Source: Thioclava electrotropha
GTDB taxonomy: Bacteria > Pseudomonadota > Alphaproteobacteria > Rhodobacterales > Rhodobacteraceae
Direction of reading: 5' to 3'
DNA length: 64,000 nt
Assembly: GCF_002085925.2 (NCBI RefSeq)
Contig: NZ_CP053562.1
Coordinates: 2,803,501-2,867,500 of the forward strand
The position numbers and the translations under genes were made by a program. The notes below the pieces were generated by a model. The model searched no databases. It was not told the DNA's origin and worked only from the letters and a program-made list of their open reading frames with translations. Numbering within the stretch: position 1 is the stretch's first letter; each line of letters begins with the position of its first letter. Below are positions 55,585 to 64,000 of the stretch, piece by piece.

Positions 55585-56199
55585 TCAGGCGGGATCGGGC
55601 AGGCCGTGAACCTCGCCCGCGCGCAGCACTTCAGGCGCATAGGCCTTGCGGGCAAACACCTCGCGGACATCCTCGACGAAGCTCTCCAGCGGGTCCATCG
55701 GATAGGCCGGATCGAAGCTCGACTGATCCCAGCGCTCGCAGAATTGCTCGCAGCTGTTGTAGCAGGGATGGTCCTTGAACTTCTGCCGCTCTTCCGGATC
55801 CCAGCCGTAGTGATGGCCGTAATAGGCGATCTGGAAGATGCCGTGATGCTCCACCACCCACGAGACCTCTTCGCGGACATAGGGGCGCAGGATTTCGGCG
55901 GCCATCCGGTCGTGGTTCTGGGGGGCGAGCCGGTCGCCGATATCGTGCAGCAGCGCCGCCACGATCCAGTCGAGATCCGCCCCATCGCGCCGCGCCCGCG
56001 TCGCCGCCTGAAGCCCATGTTCGAGCCGCGTGATCTGGTAGCCCGACAGCGTCTCCTCCGCCTGCGCGGCCAATTCGCGCAACAGCCGGTCCGCCGTGCC
56101 TGCAAGGAAGGGCTTTTCCAGCTCTTCGAGTAGTTCGTAATCCTCGCGGGTGCCGTCTTTCATCTGGGTGAAGGAGACTGTCGGTCCGGATGCGGGCAT
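55585..56199 (-). CDS. HD-domain protein resembling PhnZ-type diiron oxygenases
   Basis: 204 aa from ATG 56199 behind AAGGACC. Metal ligands of an HD domain are visible: H in ITRLEHGLQAATRAR (about 68), H-D in IVAALLHDIGD (about 90), a further H in VVEHHGIFQ (about 125), and D in ERWDQSSFDP (about 168). The opening LEHGLQ pattern and the late Asp match the mixed-valence diiron PhnZ/MIOX group better than phosphodiesterases. Relatives are often annotated only as HD phosphohydrolase. An oxygenase role is inference; substrate unknown. Neighbours are a PhnA-like gene and the nrdJ unit. Confidence 0.75.
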   Translation of the reverse strand: MPASGPTVSFTQMKDGTREDYELLEELEKPFLAGTADRLLRELAAQAEETLSGYQITRLEHGLQAATRARRDGADLDWIVAALLHDIGDRLAPQNHDRMAAEILRPYVREEVSWVVEHHGIFQIAYYGHHYGWDPEERQKFKDHPCYNSCEQFCERWDQSSFDPAYPMDPLESFVEDVREVFARKAYAPEVLRAGEVHGLPDPA

Positions 56200-56464
56200 C
56201 TGCGGTCCTTCCGGTTGCGGGTTTCGATCCTCGGCCCCCTCGGGCCCCTGCGCATATCGTGACGCGAGGCCGCGCAAATGACCAGAGCCCGTCCCTGCCC
56301 TCTTCCCCAAGAAATAATGCGGCCCTCTCCGGGGGGTTGGAGAGGGCCAGTTTCGCCGATCAGGCTCATTCGTTGACCGCCCGAGCTTATCGTCGTTTTG
56401 CCTGGGCCTTCTCAGCGTCTGGGGCGAGCGCACCCGCCCCGGATCTCGTTATCGCGCGCGGCGC

Positions 56465-56710
56465 TCAGTGCAGCGCCATCTCGCGCGCGGTCATCAGCGT
56501 GACGGTCGTCGCGCTACCGGCCATGCGGATATCGGTCACGTCGAGCGCGTGGTGATCGAGGTCGCCGCCGAGGCAGGCGATCTCGATGCCGGTGAAGGTC
56601 GCGTCGATCAGCGAAGTCAGTTCCTCGCCCACCAGCTCGGCCTCGATGCCACCGGGAATCCGGCGCGTGGCTTTCGGGGTCACCTTCTTATTGCCGACGA
56701 TCAGATCCAA
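56465..56710 (-). CDS. Conserved small protein downstream of nrdJ
   Basis: 81 aa from TTG 56710, which follows GGAG by 8 bases. Begins MDLIVGNKKVTPKATRRIPGG and continues with EAELVGEELTSLIDATFTGIE, then two beta strands and a short tail. No domain recognised and no signal peptide. It follows the long nrdJ on the same strand (148 bases, with a small CCGCC/GGCGG hairpin in the gap) and may be its downstream partner. The low-complexity start VGNKKVTPKATRRI suggests nucleic-acid contact, but this is a guess. Confidence 0.6.
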   Translation of the reverse strand: MDLIVGNKKVTPKATRRIPGGIEAELVGEELTSLIDATFTGIEIACLGGDLDHHALDVTDIRMAGSATTVTLMTAREMALH

Positions 56711-56858
56711 TTTCCGCTCCTTTTGCCGCCTTTGGCGGTCTTTCTGTCCCTCGGCCCGCCATGCGAATGGGCCCCAGTCGTCATGTCCCAGTCCCCGACA
56801 CGCGGATCGCGTGTGGTCGTCGTCGGGGCCCCAGCCGCCAGACCGGAGCCCCTGTCCC

Positions 56859-59800
56859 TCAAGAGCAACCGCTGGTCGCCCCGCAGGTGTTGCACTTCAT
56901 GCAGGTGCCGTTGCGCACCAGCGTATAGTTGCCGCAATCGCCGCAGGCCTCGCCCTCGTAGCCCTGCATCTTGGCCTTGGCGCGCGCATCCATCTGGACA
57001 CCGCCAGAGGAGACCGCCGTGGAGCTGGAGGCACGGGCCTGCGCGCTTTGCGCGGGCATCTGCGAGGTCACGACGTCCACACCGCCCTGCAGCACCATCA
57101 GCTCTTGCGGCAGGCGCTTGCGCAGGTAACCGGTCGAGGAAATCTGACGCAGCACTTCGAGCGATTTCGACGCGTTCTCGGACATCGGCTCGACATTGCC
57201 ATCGGCGCGCTTGCCCTCGTTTTCGCCGCCGCCCAGATCGTCGAAGCTGGTGCCCTGCGGCTTGATATGCGCAAGGTCGGTGCGGTCGAGATAGGACACG
57301 GCCAGTTCGCGGAACACGTAATCGAGGATCGAGGTCGCGTTCTTGATCGAGTCGTTGCCCTGAACCATGCCGGCGGGTTCGAACTTGGTGAAGGTGAAGG
57401 CGTCCACGAACTCCTCCAGCGGCACGCCGTATTGCAGGCCGACCGACACGGCGATCGCGAAGTTGTTCATCATCGCCCGGAAGCCAGCGCCTTCCTTGTG
57501 CATGTCGATGAAGATCTCGCCCAGCGTCCCGTCGTGGTATTCGCCGGTGCGCAGATAGACCTTGTGGCCGCCCACGACCGCCTTCTGGGTGTAGCCCTTG
57601 CGGCGCTCGGGAAGCTTCTCGCGGTGGCTGCGCACGATCTCCTTGACCAGCACCTTCTCGACGATCTTCTCGGCGAGCACGGCAGCTTTCTCCTGGGTCG
57701 AGCCGGTGGCGAGGATTTCCTCGGCCTCCTCGTCATCCTCGACCAGCGCGGCGGCCAACGGCTGCGACAGCTTGGAGCCGTCACGATAGAGAGCGTTCGC
57801 CTTGATGCCGAGCGACCAGCTGAGTTCATAGGCCGCTTTCACGTCTTCGATCGAGGCGTGGTTCGCCATGTTGATCGTCTTCGAGATCGCCCCCGAGATG
57901 AAGCTCTGCGCGGCGGCCATCATGTAGATGTGGCTGTCGACGCTGAGGTAGCGCTTGCCCTTCTTGCCGCAGGGATTGGCGCAGTCGAACACGCTCAGGT
58001 GCTCGTCCTTCAGATGCGGCGCCCCTTCCAGCGTCATCGTCCCGCAGACATGGTCGTTGGCGGCGTCGATCTGCTTCTTGGTAAAGCCGAGGTGACGCAG
58101 CATGTCGAAGGTCGGATCGTTCAGCTTCTCGGCCGGGATGCCCAGCGTCTGGGTGCAGAACTCCTCGCCCAGCGTCCACTGGTTGAAGACGAAGCGGATA
58201 TCGAAGGCGGTCGGCAGCGCTGCCTCGACCTTCTCGATCTCGCGCGGGCCGAAGCCGTGGCCGATCAGCGCCGTGGTGTTGATGTCGGGGCAATTGCCAA
58301 GGCTGGCGTGACCCACCGCATAGGCGATGATCTCTTCGATCTGCGCCGAACCATAGCCCAGCGTCTCGAGCGCGCCCGGCACCGAGCGGTTGATGATCTT
58401 GAAGTAGCCGCCGCCTGCGAGCTTCTTGAACTTCACCAGCGCGAAGTCCGGCTCGATCCCGGTAGTGTCGCAATCCATCACGAGACCGATCGTCCCGGTC
58501 GGCGCGATCACCGACACCTGCGCGTTGCGGTAGCCGTGCTTCTCGCCCAGCGCCAGCGCCTCGTCCCAGGCTTGGGTGGCGAGCGCGATCAGGTCCTGAT
58601 CGGGGCAGCCCTTCTGATCGAGCGCGACCGGCTTGGTCTCGAGGTTCTCGTAGCCGTCGGTCTTGCCGTAGGCCGCGTTGCGGTGGTTGCGGATGACGCG
58701 CAGCATGTGCTTGGCGTTCTTCTCGTAACCCGGGAAAGCGCCCAGCTCGCCCGCCATCTCGGCCGAAGTGGCGTAGGAGACACCGGTCATCACGGCGGTC
58801 AGCGCGCCACAGAGCGCCCGGCCTTCCTTGGAGTCGTAGCCCAGACCCATGTTCATCAGCAGGCCGCCGATATTGGCGTAGCCGAGGCCCAGCGTGCGGA
58901 AGTCGTAGCTGCGCTGCGCGATTTCCTTCGAGGGGAACTGCGCCATCAGCACCGAGATTTCCAGCGTCACGGTCCACAGGCGGGTGGCGTGCATGTAGCT
59001 TTCCGCGTCGAACTTGCCGTCCTTGTAGAAGGTCAGCAGGTTCATCGAAGCGAGGTTACACGCCGTGTCGTCGAGGAACATGTATTCCGAGCACGGGTTC
59101 GAGCCGCGGATCGCACCATCTTCGGGGCAGGTGTGCCATTCGTTGACCGTGTCGTGGAACTGGATGCCCGGATCGGCGCAGGCCCAGGCGGCGTGGCCGA
59201 CCTGCTCCCACAGATCGCGCGCCTTCACGGTCTTGGCGACCTTACCGTCGGTGCGGCGGATCAGCTCCCAATCGGCATCGTCCTTCACCGCTTTCAGGAA
59301 AGCGTTGGTGACGCGCACCGAGTTGTTCGAGTTCTGGCCCGAGACCGAGACATAGGCTTCCGAGTCCCAGTCGGTGTCGTAGGTCGGGAATTCGATGCTG
59401 GCATAACCCTGCCGCGCATATTGCAGCACGCGGTTGATATAGGTCTCCGGGATCATCACGCGCTTGGCGGATTTGATCGCGTCTTTCAGCGCCTCGTTCT
59501 GGGTCGGATCGACCGAGGTCTCCGCCGAGCCGTCGAATTCGCGGATTGCGGTGAAGATGCCGTTCAGTTCACGCTCATGCAGCTTGGAGCCCGCGACCAG
59601 CGAGGCCACTTTCTGCTCTTCGATGACCTTCCAGTTGACGAATTCCTCGATATCGGGGTGATCCATGTCGCAGATCACCATCTTCGCCGCGCGGCGCGTG
59701 GTGCCGCCCGACTTGATCGCGCCCGCTGCGCGGTCGCCGATCTTCAGAAAGCCCATCAGGCCCGAGGATTTGCCGCCGCCCGAGAGGCTCTCGCCCTCGG

Positions 59801-60518
59801 CGCGCAGGCTCGAGAAATTGGTGCCGGTGCCCGAGCCGTATTTGAACAGGCGCGCCTCACGGACCCAGAGGTCCATGATCCCGCCCTCTTTCACCAGATC
59901 GTCGGAGACCGACTGAATGAAGCAGGCATGGGGCTGCGGATGCTCGTAGGCCGAGGTCGAGGAAGTCAGCTTGCCCGACTTGTGATCGACATAGAAGTGA
60001 CCCTGACCGGGGCCGTCGATGCCGTAAGCCCAATGCAGGCCGGTGTTGAACCATTGCGGCGAATTCGGCGCTGCCATCTGTTCGGCCAGCATGAAGCGCA
60101 TCTCGTCATAGTAAGCCTGCGCATCAGCTTCCGTGGAGAAGTAGCCGCCCTTCCAGCCCCAATAGCACCAGGCACCGGCGAGACGGTCGAACACTTGCTT
60201 GGCCGAGTTTTCACCGGTGTAGCGCGCCTCTTCGGGGAGCTGAGCAAGCGCCTCTTCATCGGGGACCGAGCGCCACAGGAATTCCGGCACGCCCTTCTCT
60301 TTGACCTTCTTCAGCGCCGCCGGAACGCCGGCCTTGCGAAAGTATTTCTGCGCGAGCACGTCGGACGCCACCTGGCTCCAGCGGCCGGGCACTTCGACCG
60401 ACTCGTTTCGGAACACCACTTTCCCGTCAGGATTGCGAATCTCAGACGTGGTCGTCGTGAATTCCAGCGCGCCGTAAGCGCCGGTTTCGTCGGTGGTGAA
60501 CTTCCGTTCGATCTTCAT
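56859..60518 (-). CDS. nrdJ: Vitamin B12-dependent ribonucleotide reductase (class II, long form)
   Basis: 1219 aa from ATG 60518 ([13 protein letters not shown]); an upstream open frame of 40 residues lacks features. Catalyses ribonucleotide reduction with adenosylcobalamin. Key parts: [14 protein letters not shown] (first redox Cys), [35 protein letters not shown] (catalytic Cys), [16 protein letters not shown], an internal region with [22 protein letters not shown] segments after 900, and a C-terminal [22 protein letters not shown] zinc ribbon. The length reflects the large-insert alphaproteobacterial subfamily. It complements the short-form enzyme encoded at 16748-19012. Confidence 0.95.
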   Translation of the reverse strand: MKIERKFTTDETGAYGALEFTTTTSEIRNPDGKVVFRNESVEVPGRWSQVASDVLAQKYFRKAGVPAALKKVKEKGVPEFLWRSVPDEEALAQLPEEARYTGENSAKQVFDRLAGAWCYWGWKGGYFSTEADAQAYYDEMRFMLAEQMAAPNSPQWFNTGLHWAYGIDGPGQGHFYVDHKSGKLTSSTSAYEHPQPHACFIQSVSDDLVKEGGIMDLWVREARLFKYGSGTGTNFSSLRAEGESLSGGGKSSGLMGFLKIGDRAAGAIKSGGTTRRAAKMVICDMDHPDIEEFVNWKVIEEQKVASLVAGSKLHERELNGIFTAIREFDGSAETSVDPTQNEALKDAIKSAKRVMIPETYINRVLQYARQGYASIEFPTYDTDWDSEAYVSVSGQNSNNSVRVTNAFLKAVKDDADWELIRRTDGKVAKTVKARDLWEQVGHAAWACADPGIQFHDTVNEWHTCPEDGAIRGSNPCSEYMFLDDTACNLASMNLLTFYKDGKFDAESYMHATRLWTVTLEISVLMAQFPSKEIAQRSYDFRTLGLGYANIGGLLMNMGLGYDSKEGRALCGALTAVMTGVSYATSAEMAGELGAFPGYEKNAKHMLRVIRNHRNAAYGKTDGYENLETKPVALDQKGCPDQDLIALATQAWDEALALGEKHGYRNAQVSVIAPTGTIGLVMDCDTTGIEPDFALVKFKKLAGGGYFKIINRSVPGALETLGYGSAQIEEIIAYAVGHASLGNCPDINTTALIGHGFGPREIEKVEAALPTAFDIRFVFNQWTLGEEFCTQTLGIPAEKLNDPTFDMLRHLGFTKKQIDAANDHVCGTMTLEGAPHLKDEHLSVFDCANPCGKKGKRYLSVDSHIYMMAAAQSFISGAISKTINMANHASIEDVKAAYELSWSLGIKANALYRDGSKLSQPLAAALVEDDEEAEEILATGSTQEKAAVLAEKIVEKVLVKEIVRSHREKLPERRKGYTQKAVVGGHKVYLRTGEYHDGTLGEIFIDMHKEGAGFRAMMNNFAIAVSVGLQYGVPLEEFVDAFTFTKFEPAGMVQGNDSIKNATSILDYVFRELAVSYLDRTDLAHIKPQGTSFDDLGGGENEGKRADGNVEPMSENASKSLEVLRQISSTGYLRKRLPQELMVLQGGVDVVTSQMPAQSAQARASSSTAVSSGGVQMDARAKAKMQGYEGEACGDCGNYTLVRNGTCMKCNTCGATSGCS

Positions 60519-60659
60519 TGCCCTGTCCCCGTTTGCAGTCAGTCCAATCTGGTGCCGGCGGGAGCCGCAGAAGACAAAGAAGCCCGGGCCTCGCAGTCGA
60601 CACCGCGAGGGCTGCGCGCCCCGGATTCGGGGGTGCAATGTCCGAAATCTGTCCCTTGG

Positions 60660-60784
60660 CCCTAGGCTCCACTACATCTGGTGGGTTAGCCTCCGACACC
60701 ACACAACCTGCCGTAGGCGTACCGAGCCGTCAACGAAACTTTCACCTAGAGTCAGTCCATTTTTCAGTTGACCGGCCCCTAGGG
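60660..60784 (-). ncRNA. Candidate structured leader RNA of nrdJ
   Basis: About 125 bases of the 525-base gap before nrdJ can fold when transcribed leftward. Closing arms CCTAGG-type sequences lie at 60660-60666 and 60778-60784 (7 bp), with an internal stem at 60729-60734/60767-60772 (GTCAAC/GTTGAC). A hairpin has nested AGGCT/AGCCT (60664-60668/60688-60692) and CCAC/GTGG (60669-60672/60681-60684) arms. The outer and 3' stems compete for the same bases, as in switches. No classic B12 box was found, so it is not a standard cobalamin riboswitch. Confidence 0.4.
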
Positions 60785-60900
60785 AAGCGCGCTGCACGAT
60801 TCCTCCACATTTGGTTAACTCATGGGCGCTGCATTGCAGCACCGATAAAGGCCAAATTTCATTGGAGATTCACGCGCGCTTACGGCTCATCTGGGAATTT

Positions 60901-60931
60901 CAATCCACAGAACGCAATATCTTGTGGATAG
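60901..60931. promoter_or_regulatory. Inverted pair of DnaA-box-like sites upstream of nrdJ
   Basis: CAATCCACA (60901-60909) and, on the other strand, CTATCCACA (60931-60923) match TTATCCACA at 7 and 8 of 9. They face each other 13 bases apart. DnaA control of ribonucleotide reductase genes is known in several bacteria. Confidence 0.4.
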
Positions 60932-60969
60932 CCTCGCCGGGTTTGCGCAAAAAATGTGCAAAGGCGCGG

Positions 60970-61016
60970 AGCGTGTCGCTAGTGTCACAATCAAGCCCTG
61001 CCACTAGATATAGAGG
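60970..61016. promoter_or_regulatory. Tandem NrdR-box-like sites upstream of nrdJ
   Basis: 61001-61016 (CCACTAGATATAGAGG) matches ACACTATATATAGTGT at 12 of 16; 60970-60985 keeps a perfect TAGTGT half (9 of 16). Start-to-start spacing is 31 bp, as for known NrdR box pairs. They lie about 470 bases before the start codon, implying a long leader. Confidence 0.5.
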
Positions 61017-61042
61017 GCCCGATTCCGGCGATTTCGAGGGGA

Positions 61043-61119
61043 TGGTCGGGGCGGCGAGATTCGAACTCACGACCTTCTGTACCCAAAACAGACGCGCTAC
61101 CAGGCTGCGCTACGCCCCG
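61043..61119 (-). tRNA. tRNA-Pro (TGG anticodon)
   Basis: 77 bases including an encoded CCA (61043-61045). Acceptor stem CGGGGCG/CGCCCCG (61113-61119 with 61047-61053), D-arm with GCGC/GCGC and the AGCCTGGTA loop, anticodon stem TCTGT/ACAGA with loop TTTGGGT (anticodon TGG, reading CCA and other proline codons), and T arm GTGAG-TTCGAAT-CTCGC. All four stems are intact. Downstream on its strand comes the nrdJ regulatory region. Confidence 0.95.
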
Positions 61120-61159
61120 ACGCCCTCTCCTTACAAAGAGGTTCGGCCCAAGGAAAGGG

Positions 61160-61651
61160 TCATTCGCAGGGAAATGCGGCCTGCGCTGGGTCAACGCTGG
61201 GATGCGCCAGCTGCGCCCCCGGTTCGATGCCGTAGCGCGCCGCCATCCCGGCATTGATCTCGAGCACGTAGCGCACCGGTGCGCCGGAGGGAATCGGGGT
61301 GTCGTCATTGGGCGTGGTATTGGCCGCAACCTTCACCACCTCGCCCGTCGGATCGATGAACACCATATCGAGCGGAAGCGGCGTGTCATGCATCCAGAAG
61401 GCAACCTCCCGCGCACGATCATAGATGAAGAGCATCCCTGCCCCTTCGTCCATCTCGCGCCGCCCCATCAGGCCCTGCGCGCGCTCGGCGCTGCTATCGG
61501 CAATCTCGACGGTGAAGCTGACCGGCTGGTTCCCGGTGCGCAGGATAGCGAGGTCATCGCGGCACTGCGCCCCTTCCGCCGCGGCGAGGCCCGGCGTTAC
61601 GGCAAGGAAAAGCGCGGCGCTCAGCGCCCGGATTTCAAACCGGCATCCCAT
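61160..61651 (-). CDS. DUF192 family exported protein
   Basis: 163 aa from ATG 61651, overlapping the end of the cold-shock gene by 31 bases. The signal peptide FEIRALSAALFLAVTPGLAAA ends near residue 26. FTVEIADSSAERAQGLMGRR, GAGMLFIYDRAREVAFWMHDT and PLPLDMVFIDPTGEVVKV followed by YVLEINAGMAARYGI are diagnostic for DUF192. These small beta-barrel proteins are periplasmic in many bacteria and their function is not settled. C-terminal VDPAQAAFPCE ends in a Cys that may pair with the Cys near the mature N-terminus. Confidence 0.92.
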   Translation of the reverse strand: MGCRFEIRALSAALFLAVTPGLAAAEGAQCRDDLAILRTGNQPVSFTVEIADSSAERAQGLMGRREMDEGAGMLFIYDRAREVAFWMHDTPLPLDMVFIDPTGEVVKVAANTTPNDDTPIPSGAPVRYVLEINAGMAARYGIEPGAQLAHPSVDPAQAAFPCE

Positions 61652-62175
61652 GCGAGGACCTGTGCCGCCATCCGGCCGCGCTTGCCTTCGATGACCCGCA
61701 GGCACACCGCTTCGCCGGGGGTCAGATCGGCAAAACCCGACCGGCGCAGAACTTCCATATGGATGAAGATGTCCTCGTCATTCTCGAAGACATTGGCAAA
61801 GCCGAAGCCCTTGGACTTTTCGAACCACTTCACCCGTGCAGGCTCAAGCGGCAGCGCCGCGATATCGTCGAACGTGTTGTCGCCCAGATCCTCGATCGGC
61901 GCGACGGGCTCGCCTTCCGGAGGAAGAATCTCCAAAACCTCGACCGCCTGCGCGCCGCGCGGGGTCAGCTGCATCTGGACGCGAATCCGCGCGTGATCGG
62001 CAATCGAGCCCTGACCGAAATTGCGCAGAACATTCGCATGAAGAAGGATGTCCGGCCCCCCTTCGCCATCGACGATGAAGCCGAACCCTTTGACAGGGTC
62101 GAACCATTTGACGGTGCCGGTCACCTCACGAAGCTCTGCCTCGGACTCCCCCAGCATATTCCATCCCGTTTGCAT
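61621..62175 (-). CDS. Two-domain cold-shock protein
   Basis: 184 aa from ATG 62175 behind AGGAAAG. Two CspA-type OB folds in one chain: VTGTVKWFDPVKGFGFIVDG (about 20-85) with the RNP1-like KGFGFI and an RNP2-like DILLHANVL, then ARVKWFEKSKGFGFANVFEN (about 115-180) with EDIFIHMEVLR. The acidic linker (ILPPEGEPVAPIEDLGDNTF) joins them. Binds single-stranded nucleic acid; the double form is common in Alphaproteobacteria. The 3' end overlaps the DUF192 gene. Confidence 0.93.
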   Translation of the reverse strand: MQTGWNMLGESEAELREVTGTVKWFDPVKGFGFIVDGEGGPDILLHANVLRNFGQGSIADHARIRVQMQLTPRGAQAVEVLEILPPEGEPVAPIEDLGDNTFDDIAALPLEPARVKWFEKSKGFGFANVFENDEDIFIHMEVLRRSGFADLTPGEAVCLRVIEGKRGRMAAQVLAWDAGLKSGR

Positions 62176-62294
62176 TCGCGGGCTTTCCTGTTCGCATTTC
62201 CTCCGCACGCCCTTCTGGAAATGCGGTGTTTAGGGGACACTTCAAGAGATTGCCCAAAGTTTCAAGACCCTATGCAATTCACGAAGCGCGAGTT

Positions 62295-62918
62295 TCAGGG
62301 GTTCAGGCGGGTTACAACCCACTGATCGGCAAGGGTTTGCCGGCTCCAGCGGAAGCGATCATGAAGGCGAAAAGAACCGTCCGCCCAGAATTCCAACTCC
62401 AACGGCTTGATTCTGAACCCTCCCCAAAACGGCGGTCGATCGGGATTCGCGCCGTGGCTCGCGGTGACCTTCGCGACCTCCGCCATCAAGGCGCTGCGTG
62501 AACTCAGTGGCTCACTTTGCCGTGAGGCCCAGGCGCCGAGACGCGATTTCAGCGAGCGCGACTTGTAGTAGGCATCAGCCTGCGGCCCCTCCTCGCGCTC
62601 AACCATACCGCGAACCCGAATCTGGCGGCGCAGCGATTTCCAATGCATCACGAAGGCGGCTTTTCCGGCGCTTTCGATCTCCTGCGCCTTCACCGATCCG
62701 TAGTTGGTGTAAAAGACGAAAGCCCCGCCGGAGGGCATGTCGCCCCCTTCGATTTCCTTGAGAAGAACCATACGCGCATTGGGCAACCCGTCCGGATCGA
62801 CCGTCGCCAGGGCAATCGCATTGGGATCGTTGATCTCGGTGTCCGCGGCCTCGTCCAGCCATGTCTGCGCGATGGCAAAGGGATCGTCGCCTGCGAAAAT
62901 TCCGGTTCTGTCACTCAT
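62295..62918 (-). CDS. pdxH: Pyridoxamine/pyridoxine 5'-phosphate oxidase
   Basis: 207 aa from ATG 62918 ([14 protein letters not shown]). FMN enzyme making pyridoxal 5'-phosphate. [20 protein letters not shown] (about 38-57), [40 protein letters not shown] (FMN and substrate site) and [20 protein letters not shown] match PdxH. The C-terminal [18 protein letters not shown] and RLHDRFRW with ...WVVTRLNP are the signature of the family. Full length. Divergent from fabI across 164 bases. Confidence 0.95.
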   Translation of the reverse strand: MSDRTGIFAGDDPFAIAQTWLDEAADTEINDPNAIALATVDPDGLPNARMVLLKEIEGGDMPSGGAFVFYTNYGSVKAQEIESAGKAAFVMHWKSLRRQIRVRGMVEREEGPQADAYYKSRSLKSRLGAWASRQSEPLSSRSALMAEVAKVTASHGANPDRPPFWGGFRIKPLELEFWADGSFRLHDRFRWSRQTLADQWVVTRLNP

Positions 62919-63082
62919 ACTCGCCTCCAGTCTCGCCGCCGCTTCGCACATCAGGCGCAACGCCCCGATCTGCAACACGATCCACACGATCATGCTTGAC
63001 CGGAGGTCAGTAGCCTTGATGCGTCTCCACCTTTCGCCTAAAGCATTCGGACTTACCAGAGCGAAGCGGGGGAAAACCTGAC

Positions 63083-63904
63083 ATGTCAAACAACCTGATG
63101 GCAGGCAAACGCGGGCTGATTATGGGCCTTGCGAATGACAAATCCATCGCCTGGGGCATCGCCAAAGCCCTCGCGGACGCTGGCGCGGAGCTGGCTTTCT
63201 CGTTCCAGGGCGAGGCGCTGAAGAAGCGCGTGGGCCCGCTGGCCGAACAACTCGGCTCCGATATCCTCGTGGAATGCGACGTCGCCAGCGGCGACTCGAT
63301 CCAGACGCTCTTCGAGACGCTGCGCACCCATTGGGACAGCATCGATTTCGTCGTCCATGCGATCGGCTTCTCCGACAAGTCGGAGCTGCGCGGACGCTAC
63401 GTCGACACGTCGCGCGACAATTTCAAAACCACGATGGACATCTCGGTCTATTCCTTCACCGCCGTGTGCAAGGAAGCCGCCGCGATGATGAACGAGGGCG
63501 GTTCGCTGCTCACGCTCACCTATTACGGTGCCGAGCAGGTCATGCCGCATTACAACGTGATGGGCGTGGCGAAAGCGGCGCTGGAAGCCAGCGTGATGTA
63601 TATCGCCGAGGATCTGGGCAAGGACGGCATCCGCTGCAACGCGATCTCCGCCGGCCCGATCAAGACGCTCGCCGCGAGCGGGATCGGTGATTTCCGCTAC
63701 ATCATGAAGTGGAACGAGCTGAACTCGCCGCTGCGCCGCAACGTGACGCAGGAAGAGGTCGGCAAGGCCGCGCTTTACCTGCTCTCCGATCTCGGTTCCG
63801 GCACCACCGGCGAGACGCTGCATGTCGACGCTGGCTATCACGTGGTGGGCATGAAAGCGGTCGACGCGCCCGATATCGACGTGGTCACCAAGCGGAAGGA
63901 ATGA
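63083..63904 (+). CDS. fabI: Enoyl-[acyl-carrier-protein] reductase (NADH)
   Basis: 273 aa. Last reductive step of the fatty-acid elongation cycle. SDR-type Rossmann fold with [20 protein letters not shown] at 8-27 (the FabI variant G-x5-S-I-A-W-G), CDV at about 65, and [19 protein letters not shown] at about 90. The catalytic Y-x6-K is in [20 protein letters not shown], with Tyr at about 157 and Lys at about 164. [18 protein letters not shown] and [16 protein letters not shown] finish the fold. ATG follows GGGGGA. Start of an operon with the LysE-type gene. Confidence 0.96.
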   Translation: MSNNLMAGKRGLIMGLANDKSIAWGIAKALADAGAELAFSFQGEALKKRVGPLAEQLGSDILVECDVASGDSIQTLFETLRTHWDSIDFVVHAIGFSDKSELRGRYVDTSRDNFKTTMDISVYSFTAVCKEAAAMMNEGGSLLTLTYYGAEQVMPHYNVMGVAKAALEASVMYIAEDLGKDGIRCNAISAGPIKTLAASGIGDFRYIMKWNELNSPLRRNVTQEEVGKAALYLLSDLGSGTTGETLHVDAGYHVVGMKAVDAPDIDVVTKRKE

Positions 63905-63905
63905 G

Positions 63906-64000
63906 ATGACCCTCGCGGCCCTCACCGCGATCTATTTCGTGCATCTGGCCGCGGCGATGTCGCCGGGGCCAGCGGTGCTGCTGGCTGCGCGCACGGGTCT
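63906..64000 (+). CDS. LysE/RhtB family exporter (partial, 3' end beyond window)
   Basis: ATG 63906 is one base after the fabI stop, behind AAGGA. The visible 31 residues, TLAALTAIYFVHLAAAMSPG then PAVLLAARTG, show the first helix and the S-P-G-P motif of LysE-type amino-acid/metabolite exporters. The rest lies outside the window. Confidence 0.8.
   Translation, partial: MTLAALTAIYFVHLAAAMSPGPAVLLAARTG

Noticed and set aside
56586..60665. 1359-aa open frame on the + strand opposite the long nrdJ
   Set aside because: Same shadow effect; no ribosome-binding site, low-complexity R/H/D-rich translation.
60519..61000. Cobalamin riboswitch upstream of the long nrdJ
   Set aside because: The conserved B12 box and the usual core were not found; only a different candidate structure is reported.

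Overview
The window is high-GC chromosomal DNA of an alphaproteobacterium, most likely a member of the Rhodobacteraceae (Thioclava/Paracoccus/Rhodobacter-like; genus not decidable from sequence alone). Support comes from a complete Entner-Doudoroff set (zwf-pgl-pgi and edd-eda), two adenosylcobalamin-dependent ribonucleotide reductases, TakP-like TRAP transporter proteins, and family-typical small genes (DUF1489, DUF2852, DUF2478).

Region 1-16.7 kb is an accessory island. It carries a TnsA-like protein at the left edge, a tyrosine recombinase with a tiny overlapping upstream gene, a decayed ISL3 transposase, an intact IS3-type element with a slippery site, and gene remnants. The other cargo comprises a putative envelope module (peptidoglycan-binding-like protein, small membrane protein, trypsin-like protease, lipoprotein), two sulfotransferase-like genes in low-GC DNA, a DUF2806-like gene, and a Lon-type AAA+ ATPase followed by a Xre/ParS-like antitoxin. 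Just before the first nrdJ (its 3' side) are two direct repeats that look like a Tn7/Mu-type transposon end.

Region 16.7-32.7 kb is core metabolism. nrdJ (754 aa) is followed by zwf-pgl-pgi, rlmI-like and PIN genes, edd-eda, glnE and a YbaK-type editing gene. The same 12-bp palindrome lies upstream of both zwf and edd, suggesting one LacI-type repressor for the whole Entner-Doudoroff route. Region 32.7-40 kb holds a DUF2852 membrane protein behind two related palindromes, bpt, two tandem TakP-like TRAP binding proteins, twin tiny lipoproteins, and the convergent dctQM permease pair.

Region 40.2-42.9 kb is the acetolactate synthase operon ilvB-ilvN behind a recognisable leader peptide and attenuator. 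Region 42.9-53.6 kb is an exopolysaccharide/O-antigen type cluster: glycosyltransferases, a polymerase-like membrane protein, a beta-helix protein, a pyruvyl transferase, an F420-dehydrogenase-beta-like protein and a flippase. Region 53.6-64 kb mixes envelope proteins, a PhnA-like protein, an HD-domain protein resembling PhnZ-type oxygenases, the long nrdJ (1219 aa) with a structured leader and NrdR/DnaA-like sites, tRNA-Pro(TGG), a two-domain cold-shock protein, pdxH, fabI and the start of a LysE-type exporter.
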